Positions 12,475 to 23,372 of a DNA stretch of 64,000 nt are shown here, piece after piece. The translations under genes were made by a program, and so were the position numbers. The notes beneath the pieces were generated by a model that saw nothing but the letters and a program-made list of their open reading frames with translations, ran no database searches and was not told the origin of the DNA. This DNA is from Apostichopus japonicus. Taxonomy: Eukaryota > Echinodermata > Holothuroidea > Aspidochirotida > Stichopodidae. The stretch's first letter is position 1. Each line of letters starts with the position of its first letter. The stretch is taken from assembly GCF_037975245.1 (NCBI RefSeq), contig NC_092566.1, positions 2,234,001 to 2,298,000 on the forward strand, given 5' to 3'.

Positions 12475-12555
12475 TAAAGCGCTTTGAGCAGTAACTTTTG
12501 TTTACTGATTTGGCGCTATATAAGTCTCATTTATTATTATTATTATTATTATGTG
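12475..12555. repeat. Retroelement 3'-tail-like insertion with (ATT)n
   Basis: TTGTAAAGCGCTTTGAGC, then GGCGCTATATAAG and an (ATT)n run. This is a common LINE/SINE-type 3' end. It is present in duplication unit 1 and absent at the matching place in unit 2 (around 17262), so it either inserted after the duplication or was lost precisely from unit 2. Confidence 0.5.
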
Positions 12556-12941
12556 AGAGAGTCATAATTAAGGGTTGTTGTAATTTTCTAATGGGAAAAG
12601 CTTTGGACTGAGACATGTATCATCAATTGTGTACATGTCCACCCCATACTAACTGATAGCTTTTACATTCTGCTTCTCTTAAAGCCATTTATAGTTGTGA
12701 CAGTCTACATTTTATACTTACGACAGATTAAATATTATTGATCAAATATGAAAAAAAGATTATAGGATGCTAGGATCAATAAAAGTGGAATGCCTAGCAC
12801 CCAGGAATAACTCCCCCCCCCCCGACACCTGCCGTCCCCATCTCAACCTGTAGTGGGGTCTCTGTAACACGATGAATTGCAATACAAAATAAAAAACCAT
12901 TATTTATTGAGTTATATGTTTCTGTTTTTTCCTCGACTAAC

Positions 12942-13054
12942 CTCAACATCATGAGCCAAAAAAGTACCCACACTTGGAACAGGCCCAGTCCACACTACAA
13001 CAGCACTGTCCTTGCCATAAGTTTCATGTATTTTGGTGGTGAACTTGAAGAATG
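12942..13054 (-). CDS. CYP4V-like P450, alternative exon 2, cassette V7
   Basis: A 113-nt exon with acceptor tggtttccag and donor GAG|GTTAGT, entry phase 1 and exit phase 0. It encodes 38 residues: AFFKFTTKIHETYGKDSAVV, then VWTGPVPSVG and TFLAHDVE. It is the unit-1 sister of V4, differing at three residues (Y/F early, QT/PS after WTGPV) and one silent site. It has complete WxGPxP and VE landmarks of CYP4 exon 2. Confidence 0.88.
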
Positions 13055-13499
13055 CTGGAAACCAATGGTCATTAAAAGGTACAAAACATGGTGGTTGTGA
13101 TTCCCAAAAATGCCCATGTCAGTGGTTCCTCCACCTCTCCCTCCACCGCAAGAACAAAATGTTCTTTGAAATGAGATTGTACAAAATGTTTTTTTTTTCT
13201 TAGGCTTTGAGAGCAAATGACTCCATCCTCAGTTACCAAATGTAGTTGAATACAAGCCGTTAGTGTACATTTAGCAAAAGATCAGTTGCATGTATTGAAA
13301 TATTGCATGTGTGAACAGAATGCATGACTTTTACATGCATAGTGGAGTTAAATGATGCTATATATATGCAGTCAACAAATATAGTCAAATCAAGAGGTAA
13401 ATGATTTTAACATTCCAATAAGTTGCTATCTTTAAAGGATTTCCATTTACTTTAGCACTTTTCAATGGCTAAGAATAAAACTGTGAGAGGTATAAATTA

Positions 13500-14230
13500 G
13501 TGTTTGCACGGGGTACAAGGTACCCACCCGACGCGATACTACCCGGTTCCTAATTTATTCCCCGAATCCTACACAAAGTGTGACTTTTTCTTCTTGCAAA
13601 CCGATGTTAGGCAAGATTTTCCCATTGACTTAGCATGGTGTTAGGCTACCATATGGAAGAAATTGTAAGAATTCTCAGAATTATTATTTCTTCATTCGTT
13701 TATTTCATAGGAGAGACTGACAAGGAAATTTACGAGATGTTACTAATAGATTATAGACGGGATAACTAAAAAATAATAATCGCAAGTGGCTTTTTACTAA
13801 ACGTTTGTTATAAATGCGATCAAATTGTGGATTGCACAATTCCACAGCTGATGCGAACCCTGGGCCTGCATAATAGATAGTAGTAGTAAAAACGGTTTAA
13901 TAGCTACAGTAAATTGGATATTTATATGATCTAATCCAATAGAGGTGGAGAGCAAACATATGCAGCTGCGGCAGTGCGCTGTTAGTAGTGATGTTAATTA
14001 TATGAAGTTATTAACAAGTTAATGAAAGCAACAAAGGCAAATAGAAATTATTGAGGAAGGTTTTATACCTTATCTTACATTTATTTGAACATGAAAACAT
14101 TGTCAGTGGAGAATTCAGTATAGCAGCATATCCAATATGTAATTTCTTGAAAATCGCGATACACAAGGGTAAACAATTGTTTTCTGGTACCCAGATATCC
14201 GACGGGTAACAACTCTCGGGTACCTGGTTC
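13500..14230. mobile_element. TA-target terminal-inverted-repeat element, right end lost
   Basis: The left end GTGTTTGCACGGGG begins directly after TA (13498-13499). Its partner end survives only in duplication unit 2, where GGACCCATGTAAACAC (ending 18456) is followed by TA; the inverted ends match at about 11 of 13 positions. In unit 1 the right end is removed by a deletion between CCC microhomologies (near 14230). In unit 2 the left part is missing. Target preference TA suggests a Tc1/mariner-like element; no transposase was seen. The right boundary is approximate. Confidence 0.45.
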
Positions 14231-14528
14231 CCAAAAGGGGTCAACCCTGACCCTATTTCAAATACAGGCTTTTTCATTATAGACTTGGTAGGGTAAAGAA
14301 GATCACAGACTTGATTGTGTACTGTATGTATCAACTATAAGAAGCAAAGTTATGCAAGTAACAAGGTTACATATTACATGTTTACCTTCAGTGGCACGGT
14401 TTACCTTGAATAAGATGGTTTACTGTACAGATAAGGTGAAGTTATCTTATCAACAAGTTGTTGAAAAAGAGTTAATGGTTACAGTGAGAACCTTTGGTAC
14501 AGTTTATAGAATATCCGTTATTGAGGAG

Positions 14529-14834
14529 AGAATAACGTAAGGTGACCATATTTTGTAAATACGAATCAGGGACAAACTATTGAATGTGGAATGAGCATCC
14601 TGGGAATGGGGTCTAATGAGGGGAAGGACACCCTCCCCCTCCCCCTCCCCCTCCCCTGTGAGAAACAATATGCTAGTCTGGTAGAGCACAGAAATGGCAG
14701 GAAGGTAAATTTTGCAACATTTCTAAATCTGATGTGAATAAAATTTCAGATTTTAAAACATTGGACAAAACAATGGATTCATGGGATAGGGCCTATATCC
14801 ACAAATTGGGGACATCTGGTCACCTTAGAATAAC
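14529..14834. mobile_element. Non-autonomous TIR element with 8-bp target duplication (unit 1 copy)
   Basis: Element 14537-14826 (290 bp), with left end gtAAGGTGACCATAT and right end ATCTGGTCACCTT as inverted repeats. It is flanked by AGAATAAC on both sides (14529-14536, 14827-14834). The 8-bp duplication suggests a hAT-like element. The same insertion is present in unit 2, so it predates the segmental duplication. It contains a CCCTCC run near 14630. Confidence 0.7.
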
Positions 14835-15030
14835 TGCAAGTTCATTAACCATTCTACAGTACATAGAAAACTATTAGCAAAAAAAATCAAATGAAAAAAA
14901 ATCAAATTTGATTTGAATTGCATTTGCAATTACAGCAACTACCCTTCTTAGGTTGGACAAGTCAGTCATAGAAAAGGTAACTAGCCAGTAAGGTACAACA
15001 CCAAAAACCTATCATACTATTAATACTCAC

Positions 15031-15131
15031 TACAGCAAAGTTATCGAAAAATGGACTACCTGTACCTTGGCTCAACACCAAGAACACCTCAGGAAACCAT
15101 AAACCAGTCCCTATCAATTGGTTTAGAGAAG
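15031..15131 (-). CDS. Possible diverged P450 exon 2, cassette V6
   Basis: A 101-nt open segment with acceptor actattgtag and donor GTA|GTGAGT, again entry phase 1 and exit phase 0. It encodes 34 residues starting ASLNQLIGTGLWFPEVFLVL. LWFPEVFLVLS could correspond to the LWLGPxPFVVLS core of CYP4 exon 2, but the FF start and the terminal VE are absent and the exon is four codons short. The polypyrimidine tract is poor. It is probably a decayed or strongly diverged cassette; a chance open segment is possible. Confidence 0.3.
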
Positions 15132-15829
15132 CTACAATAGTCACATATTTCTCAAGTAGGCTGCTCTCACATTATCAGAGCACCCAGAAAATGCCCTGCT
15201 TTACCCACAAATGTTTTGCTTTTGAGATATGTGACAATTCAAGGCTGGTGTCCCACCAGAGGTGGTGGATCTTACAGTTAGTTAAACTGGGCCTGGGGGT
15301 TTTTGGTTACCAACTCAATGGCTAAATGACACTACGTTTGTGCAGTACTTAACAGAATTTGAAATGTAGGGTATGTATACCAAGGAATTACCTCAATCTG
15401 TTGTCATAAAGTATCTTTTGAAGGGTTGTCTGTTGAAGGTCCCCCAAGTAGATCCATCTCTACCATTGCAACAGGTACACACTGCTAAATTACAGGGTTA
15501 CCCTAAACAAGGTGTGTTGGATGACCAAAACATGCAGGTACCAAAGATAGCCCAAAGGAGCTATGAAGAATTTTCTCTCCTTTCCCTTGAGAGTGTCAAA
15601 CTCCTTAATCTAACACAGATAGGGTCTCAAATAAGCTACTGTAAGGCTTCCTGATCCTTGGGTTTCTAAACCCAACTAATCTATCCCAGCACATTCCGAG
15701 AGTGAGAGAACATCTCTAAGAGGGGGGTGGTGAGCTAATGTGCTTATCGGTACACTAATGCATATTATATTCATATTCCAATACCAATCATGTATACTGC
15801 TAATATTAAGCACCGCCCACTGCTCTCAC

Positions 15830-15945
15830 CTCAGCATTATTAGCACTTAAAGTCAAGACTGCAGGCTGCACACTTGAGAAGAGGAGCCTGAATGCACCAA
15901 ACTCTTGATATTCATTCATCCACATTGTCAGTGATCTGAAACATT
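15830..15945 (-). CDS. CYP4V-like P450, alternative exon 2, cassette V5
   Basis: A 116-nt exon with acceptor ttttttgtag and donor GAG|GTGAGA, entry phase 1 and exit phase 0. It encodes 39 residues: ECFRSLTMWMNEYQEFGAFR, then LLFSSVQPAVLTL and SANNAE. It is the unit-1 sister of V2. It differs by replacing the conserved small residue and first Phe (GFF becomes ECF) and R by Q in the EYR motif, which could mean weakened constraint. The WxGP core of other cassettes is replaced by LFSSVQP in both sisters. Confidence 0.75.
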
Positions 15946-17651
15946 CTACAAAAAATGAAACAATGTTGTCATGATGCTGTAGTGATGTTAGTGCACAGAA
16001 CTGGTCTAGAACAGTAATGATGTTGTAATGATTTTGTAGCTAGAAAATCAGAAATTGCAAATAAAACATTAAATCATGGGTCACATACAATGAAATAAAA
16101 CCTCAATCCATGTTGTCTGTGTGTAATAATTTACAGGATATTAACCTAGTTTGAGATCATTCCCTTCACAACAGTGAATTCTCCAAAAATTATCGGAAGC
16201 TAAGAAGAATTTTCTTAGTTTGACTTTACTTTGAGCTGATGACCATCAATTGGCTTCATTTCCAAGTCCTCCAAACATGTGCTACATGACCATGTGCTAC
16301 ATGTGCTAAATAACTAGTTGAAGAGAATTATACTTAAAGGAGTCATCATTGGACCTGCCATGATCCCACATGAACTTTTGTGCCCCCTCCTCCCCCTCCA
16401 ACTAACCATATCAGACAAAATCCCTAGTTGAGGAGTGTTATAAGAGTCATCATTGGACCTGCCATTATTCCACATAAACTTTAACCTACTTTCTATGTAA
16501 AACGTAGATGGAGTCCCTGACATAGACGACTCTCGCAAGGATCAAGAAAATGGGCTGCGGACGACAGCCTTTGAACTGATGTATGTATGTGTATGCATGT
16601 ATGTGTGCATATATGTATGTAGGCATGATTAAGCATTTAGGCAGGCAGGCAGGTGTGGTTGAAAGCATGCATGCAGGCAGGATTGCCGATAGACAGACAG
16701 ACACTTAAGCAATGCCAATTGAGCAAAAGTGTAAATGCATGATTTAATTGAACACTATTATCTAACTATTCACCGATCCTTAACCCCCTTTACCACCCTT
16801 CCCCAGCAGTTTTGCTTATAACTTGTGTGAAGTGAAAATTAATGTTAACTTATTAGTGATTACATTAGTCGGTTAAACCTTCATATTGTGTTGAATATTG
16901 GTGGTGGGTGGGGGGGTGGGGTGGTCCGGGTATCAGTCAGGAGGGTGTCATGCCATAGCCCTCCCCCCCCCAAAAAATGAGAAACAAAATCTAATCATAA
17001 TACCTTTGTGATCCACGTTGAAGTCATTGCCTACATTGCGGATTATTTTCACAAAAGACTTTCCCAGTTAAGCTCTGATCTGCAAACTGATTCCCAGCCA
17101 TTGAGGTGTGTTAAGTAAATAATTAAGTATCTCAGCACGGATAGCTAAGTTTTAAAAATGGAAGTAAAATGCTAGCTGAAGTTTGACCAGTATCTGACTT
17201 TCTAGCATATTCTGCAGCTATAATGATCTCACTAATGTAATGATGCAATGATTACCAGCATGTAAGAGTGTAAAAATTAAGGGTTGTTGTAATTTTCTGA
17301 TGGGATATAGCTTTGGACTCAGACATGTATCATCAATTGTGTACGTTTCCACCCCATACTAACTGATAGCTTTTACATTCTGCTTCTCTTAAAGCCATTT
17401 ATAGTTGTGACAGTCTACATTTTATACTACGACAGATGTAATATTATGAATCAAAAATGAAATAAAGATTATACATAAATGCTAGGATCTTTAAAAGTGG
17501 AATGCCTAGCACCCAGGAATAACCCTCCCCCCCCCTCCACCATCCCCATCTCAAGCTTTAGAGGGGTCTCTGTAACACAATGAATTGCGATACAACAAAA
17601 AAAGGCCCTAATTTATTGAATTACATATGTTTTTGTTTGATCCCGACTTAC

Positions 17652-17764
17652 CTCAACATCATGAGCCAAAAAAGTACCCACAGTTTGAACAGGCCCAGTC
17701 CACACTACAACAGCACTGTCTTTGCCATAAGTTTCATGTATTTTGGTGGTGTACTTGAAGAATG
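17652..17764 (-). CDS. CYP4V-like P450, alternative exon 2, cassette V4
   Basis: A 113-nt exon with acceptor tggtttccag and donor GAG|GTAAGT (the best donor of the array), entry phase 1 and exit phase 0. It encodes 38 residues: AFFKYTTKIHETYGKDSAVV, then VWTGPVQTVG and TFLAHDVE, a good fit to CYP4V exon 2. It is the unit-2 sister of V7. Confidence 0.88.
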
Positions 17765-18792
17765 CTGGAAACCAATGGTCATTAAAAGGTACAAAACATG
17801 GTGGTTGTGATTCCCAAAAATACCAATGTCAGTGGTTCCTCCACCTCTCCCTCCTCCGCAAGAACAAAATGTTCTTTGAAATGAGTTTGTGCAAAATGTT
17901 TTTTTTCTTAGGCTTTGAGAGCAAATGACTCCATCCTCAGTTACCAAATGTAGTTGAATACAAGCCGTTAGTGTATATTTTGCAAATGAGTTGCATGTAT
18001 GGAAATATTGCATGTGTGAACAGCATGCATGACTTTTACATGCATAGTGGAGTTAAATGATACTACTGTATATGCAGTCAACAAGTATGGTCAAATCAAG
18101 AGGTAAATGATTTTAACACTCCAATGAGTTGCTAGCACTTTCCATTCACTTTAGCACTCTTCAATGGCTGAGAATTAGTTAGTAGTGATGTTAATTATAT
18201 GAAGTTTTTAACAAGTTAATGAAAGTAACAAAAGCAAATAGAAATTATTGAGGAAGCTTTTATACCTTATCTTACACTTATTTGAACCTTAAAACATTGT
18301 CAGTGGAGAATATAATTCATTTAGTATAGCATCCAATATGTAATTTCTTGAAAATCGCGATACACGAGGGTAAACAATTTTTTTCGGGTGCCCGGATACC
18401 TGATGGTTAAAGGCTCTCGGGTACCTGGTTCCCGGTTTTTGGACCCATGTAAACACTAGTATAAATCCTATAATATCACCTCAGAACTTCATGGACAAAA
18501 TCCCAAAAGGGGTCAAGCTTGACCCTGTTTCAAATACAGGCTTTTTCATTATAAACTTGGCAGGGTAAAGAAGATCACAGACCTGATCATCGTGTATGTA
18601 TTGACTGTAAGAGTCAAAGTTATGCAAGTAACAAGGTTACATACATGTTTACCTTCAGTGAAATGGTTAACCTTGAATAAGATGGTTTACTGTACAGGTA
18701 AGGTAAAGTGATCTTATCAACAAGTTGTTGAAAAAGAGTTAATGGTTACAGTGAGAACCTTTGGTACAGTTTATAGAATATCCCTTATTGAG

Positions 18793-19086
18793 AGAATAAC
18801 GTATGGTGACCATATTGTGTAAATTATGAATCAGGGACAAACTGTTGAATGTGGAATGAGCAGCATGGGAATGGGGCCTAATGGGAGAGGAAGGGTGTCC
18901 TCCCCCTCCCCTATGGGAAACAAAATACTAGTCTGGTAGAGCACATATATGGCAGGAAGGTAAATTTTGCAACATTTCTAATGATCTGATGTGAATAAAA
19001 TGTCAGATTTTAAGACATTGGGGACAAAACATTGGATTCAGGGACTGTATCCAAAAACTGGGGACATCTGGTTACCTTAGAATAAC
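18793..19086. mobile_element. Non-autonomous TIR element with 8-bp target duplication (unit 2 copy)
   Basis: Element 18801-19078, the same insertion as 14537-14826. Flanking AGAATAAC is present on both sides (18793-18800, 19079-19086). Terminal repeats have decayed slightly (TATGGTGACC against GGTTACCTTA). Confidence 0.65.
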
Positions 19087-19970
19087 TGCAAGTTTATCAA
19101 CCATTCTACAGTACACAGACAACTATTAGCAATAAAAATCAAAATGAAAAAAAATCAAAATTTGATTTAAATTGCATTTGCAATTACAGCAACTGGCCCT
19201 GCCCTTTACACCACATGAATCACATCTCTGTAGCCGATTGTTTTTCCCAGTAGCATTGGAAAATGCTACGCAAACTGGTCAAATGCTATCCAAAGAAGTG
19301 TAGCATTTTTTTCCACACAGGAACCATCATATTTTTATCAGAAGCAATCTTCACAACCTTCAAAATGGCTACACAAATTTTGAACACTAATTTATTCCCT
19401 GCTCTGGGTATGCTTTCTCGTCAGGACACAGTGTGTGTCAATTTGTTTAATGTGCATACAAGATACATTGATGTGTAGATGTCCTTTTTGGCAATCAAAC
19501 CATTCCAAGGACTCAAACTGGTTCAAATCTTACTACTGATTAAAGAAATCATGGACAGACAGATCACAGGTTCACAGTTTTTAGTAGGTTAATTACTTGA
19601 ATGCTATGATAGCAATATTATTAACACAACATAGTCAGAGATTAGTACAGATATTTGAAGACCAAAGGTCAACCAATGAATATTCAAATGATTAACCAGA
19701 GCTTTGGAAGGCTCATAAACAAAACAATGCAACCAATCTAAAGAACCACACTGATCCGTATTATCAGAAATGAACTTAATGTTTTCATAACTTGTCTTCA
19801 TTTGACAAATTAATCTGATCTGAACTGTACAATGCTATGGAAGACCTCTCCGTAAGCACCCCCCACCCCCCCCCCCACCCATGCCTTCTTAGGTTGGGCT
19901 AGTCAGTCATAGAAAGGTAACTAGCCAGTAAGGTACAACACCAAAAACCTATCATACTATTAATACTCAC

Positions 19971-20074
19971 TACAGCAAACAATTGTCGAAAAAATGGACT
20001 ACCTGTACCTTGGCTCGACCCCAGGAACACCTCAGGAAACCATAAACCAGTCTCTATCAATTGGCTAAGAGAAG
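19971..20074 (-). CDS. Possible diverged P450 exon 2, cassette V3
   Basis: The unit-2 sister of V6: 104 nt, same acceptor (attgtag) and donor (GTA|GTGAGT), same phases, 35 residues starting ASLSQLIETGLWFPEVFLGS. It carries a net 3-nt difference from V6 near its 3' end and stays open, so length changes have respected the frame. It has the same weaknesses as V6 (no FF, no VE end, poor pyrimidine tract). Confidence 0.3.
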
Positions 20075-20781
20075 CTACAATAGTAATATATTTCTCAAGT
20101 AGGCTGTTCTCACATTATCAGAAGACCCAGAAAATGCCCTGCTTTACCCACAAATGTTTTGCTTTTGAGATATGTGACAATTCAAGGCTGGTGTCCCACC
20201 AAAGGTGGTGGGTCTTACAGTTAGTTAAACTGAGGGTTTTAAGGTTACCAACTCTAAGGCTAAATGACACTACTTTTGTGCAGTAGCAGAATTTGAAATG
20301 TAGGGTATGTATACCAAGGAATTACCTCAATCTGTTATCATAAAGTATCTTTTGAAGGGTTGCCAAAACAAGTAGATCAATCTCTACCATTGCAAGAGGC
20401 CTGGTGCACACTGCTAAATTACAGGGTTACCCTTGAACAAGGTGTGTTGGATGACCAAAACATGAAGGTACCACTGATAGTCCAAAGGAGCTGAGAAGAA
20501 TTTTCTCTCCTTTCCCTTGGGAGTGTCAAACTCCTTAAGCTAACACGGATAGGATCTCAAATAAGCTACTGTAATGCTTCCTGATCCTGGGTCTCTAAAC
20601 CCAACTATTTCTATCCCAGCACATTTCGAGAGTGAGAGAACCTCTCCAAGAGGGGTTGGTGAGCTAATGCGCTAATCGGTAAACTAATGCAAATCATATT
20701 CATATTCCAATTGAATACTAATCATGTATACTGTATTACCATAGTGGTATACTATATTAAGCACCGCCCCACTGCTCTCAC

Positions 20782-20897
20782 CTCTGCATTATTAGCACTT
20801 AAAGTCAAGACTGCAGGCTGCACACTTGAGAAGAGGAGCCTGAATGCACCAAACTCTCGATATTCATTCATCCACATTGTCAGTGATCTGAAAAATC
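20782..20897 (-). CDS. CYP4V-like P450, alternative exon 2, cassette V2
   Basis: A 116-nt exon with acceptor catttttgtag and donor GAG|GTGAGA, entry phase 1 and exit phase 0. It encodes 39 residues: GFFRSLTMWMNEYREFGAFR, then LLFSSVQPAVLTL and SANNAE. The FFxSLTxWxxEYRE start and the NAE end are typical of CYP4 exon 2, but there is no tryptophan in the beta 1-1 strand. Confidence 0.85.
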
Positions 20898-20910
20898 CTA
20901 CAAAAATGAG

Positions 20911-23259
20911 GAGAAAAAATTAGAACAAGAAAACCTCATGCTCAAAGAGCAGGAAAAGACTACAAAAAAAAACCACACTAAAACCTGGATTAATATCCAA
21001 TGACACAAGGGATTTTCCAGATGTGAAAATGTTTGAGGAATATCAAATTTTCTCTGAGTTTTCCTATTACCTCCTCTCTGACTGGTTTAATTTTATAGAT
21101 GTTGCTGAATATTTAATGGGGATAAGCTGGAAGTATAATCAGCTCATGATAATATGATAAAAAAGCCAAATAGCTTTCTAAAATAGCTTTCTAAAATAGC
21201 TTTCAGAAGCTTCAATGATGCAACTCCTTTTGATATATAGAAGTGTCTTCTAGTTCTGTTTTAAGCAAGCAATGAATGCTACATATATGCAAAGCTACCC
21301 TAGAGTCTTGTTTCAGTTGAGATTCATGTACTTGTTGTGACACCAAATTTTTTTATTCCCATCTTAACCAAAGCTAGTGGAGGTGGTAGTTTGATTCACT
21401 TAGATAAATAATTTCAGAATGAGATGATGACCATTTGATCATGAAAGAAAAATCAGTTTGATAAAGGACCAGAATAGAGTAAAATAGGGAAGATGGTCCA
21501 ATGGGAAGGAAGCCATGCAGCCGTTGACCAATGCACCTTTCATACGGACATCTTGTGACCTGCAAAGTAGAACGGCTTACATAGATGTTACTGAGGAGAA
21601 AGCCCTTAACATCAACAACCGCTGTCCAATCAAATAGCAGAGATTAATGCCAGAAAAGGCCCGACCTTTTATAACTGTCCAAAGTTGTCCGACCATAGGA
21701 CAGAGCTTGACCACTTACAAGTGGCTCACTCTAGTAAAACATGTCCCACCATAGACTAGCTGAGCTTGCTTGCCTGATAGTGGTGCACTCTGCCAAAATC
21801 GCCCAACCATAGGGCTCAGCTTGACCACCTGAAAGTGGCTCACTCTTGTACAACTATCCAACCAAAGGTCCAGCCTTGGCTGCCTGATAGTGGTGCACCC
21901 TGCCATGTCAGTGATCCAACCAAAGGCCCACCTCTGACCTCATTCTGATAAAACTGTACCAAGCTGTTGAAAAGTCCTAATGTTAAATTGGACAGGTCTG
22001 CATACTTGAACAATAACGGAAACACAGAACTTCTAAAGCAATTTCATTTTACTTTAGTCCACCAGAAAAAACTCCCAAGAAATACTGACAATTTCAGAGG
22101 TTTGCCAGCGAAACAAAGCACAATCAGTTACTGTACATTAATGTTTTCATTATGAGCATAACATGTACAACCCCCCTACCTCCCCCCTCCCCCATTAGGA
22201 GTGGTCATACAGCTACTATATTATCTAACTTCATAGATCTGTTTGTTAGGGTTCAGGGATATCCATTTGTGTGTGAGCTCACAACTATACAACTCTGTCA
22301 GAATGTTACAAAGTTCATAACCAACACAGCTCTCAATTGTTACAGGTCAGACTAACAGTACAGTAAAACGATAACATGATTGGGGAAGTAAAGGTGCTCT
22401 CAAAAATGTTCTGTGTGCTTTTCTTGCCTTCCTGTCATAAAAGCTATGTGTGTTTGCGATGAAATGCTTCCCATCAGTCAAACATTTTCAAACACAAAAC
22501 ATGTTACGTAAAATCAGGGTTAAACAAACCTAATTCTAAATCTGGATTATCCAAACCTAATCTTAATCTGTATCCTGAAAATTATCCAAACTCAAAACAA
22601 CTTACAACATTCTTCTGATTATAATTGTGTACTATAGTACTGTACAGATTTCTTCTACTTCAAATATCATTAAACAACAAAAGTGTTTTGTTAACATCAC
22701 AACTACACAACATCTTTTAAACACTTTTTGTTGTTGTTGCAATACTGTATTTCACATTATGATATAAATTCTACCATGTACAGACAATATTAATGGCAAA
22801 CTATACTAAAGTAAAGGAAGTTTACACCTATCTGCTTTTTTTTCAGAACTTAGAAGACCTCCTGTCCTGAACAGTCAAAGATGATCCATATTTTAACATG
22901 TTTTTGGTTCAAAAAGTGAGGTGATTTTTCCTTCTTTTTTTCTTGTGAAAGCAAACATTAGCCCTCATGGAAAGAAATATCCCCCGTGTGAATGTTAATA
23001 TGTGTAAGAATCAAAGTGGAAATATTAATGTAGTTTTAGTCTAATATGGTTAGTTGACAACGGCTAGGTCCTTCTTGGCTAGTGAATGAGTATGTTTAGT
23101 TCAGCTGTGGATTATTTCTAGTCGTCGGGTTACATTGGGTCCGTACGTACAGTATTACACCTACCCTTTAATAGGACAACTGACATCGTAAATATAACTA
23201 GAATGATTTTATTACTTTGTGACCTAATTGTTAAATCTCCTCTCCACCAAAATTCTCAC
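20911..23259. other. P450 intron between V1 and V2
   Basis: No exon seen. It contains a degenerate minisatellite at 21692-21930 and a C-rich run near 22170-22195; otherwise AT-rich unique-looking sequence. Confidence 0.5.
21692..21930. repeat. Degenerate 56/58-bp minisatellite
   Basis: ACCATAGG/ACCAAAGG starts recur at 21692, 21748, 21806, 21861 and 21919 (spacings 56, 58, 55, 58). Alternate units share AAGTGGCTCACTC or GATAGTGGTGCAC, so the true period is a dimer of about 114 bp. Confidence 0.75.
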
Positions 23260-23372
23260 CTCAACACCACCAGGATTTAGAAGAAAAATAATAGGACTAA
23301 ACATCATCTGAAAGCCTATTTGACCGTAGTGTCGATGCTGTTCAGCCCACACCATAAGCTGAGTAAAAAAAG
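23260..23372 (-). CDS. CYP4V-like P450, alternative exon 2, cassette V1
   Basis: A 113-nt exon with acceptor tctgattgcag and donor GAG|GTGAGA, entry phase 1 and exit phase 0. It encodes 38 residues: AFFTQLMVWAEQHRHYGQIG, then FQMMFSPIIFLL and NPGGVE. It is the cassette nearest exon 1 (3.5 kb) and outside the duplicated units. AFF and VE anchors are kept. The core FSP replaces WxGP. Confidence 0.85.

Larger units (their letters stand above)
9791..15956. repeat. Tandem segmental duplication, unit 1
   Basis: This segment aligns with 15957-20910 in the same orientation. Both begin GAAACAATGTTGTCATG and end just past a cassette acceptor at CTACAAAAA(A)TGA. Shared landmarks in order: the ACTGGTCTAGAACAG stretch (9837; 16001), the GCAGGCAGG-rich stretch (about 11010; 16640), cassette V7/V4, the GGTGACCATAT element, V6/V3 and V5/V2. 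Unit 1 is about 1.2 kb longer because of insertions (LINE-like tail at 12475, TIR element from 13500) and because unit 2 has deletions. Confidence 0.9.
15957..20910. repeat. Tandem segmental duplication, unit 2
   Basis: The second unit of the direct tandem duplication, carrying cassettes V4, V3 and V2. It lacks the (ATT)n-tailed insertion at 12475 and the left part of the TA element at 13500, but keeps about 70 bp next to the right TA end (18430-18500) that unit 1 has lost. The junction with unit 1 at 15956/15957 falls 11 bp beyond the start of V5. Confidence 0.9.

Noticed and set aside
17705-18013. 102-codon minus-strand frame overlapping cassette V4
   Set aside because: It is another reading frame over the cassette and its upstream intron. 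The splice-site-bounded frame with CYP4 motifs is the real one.
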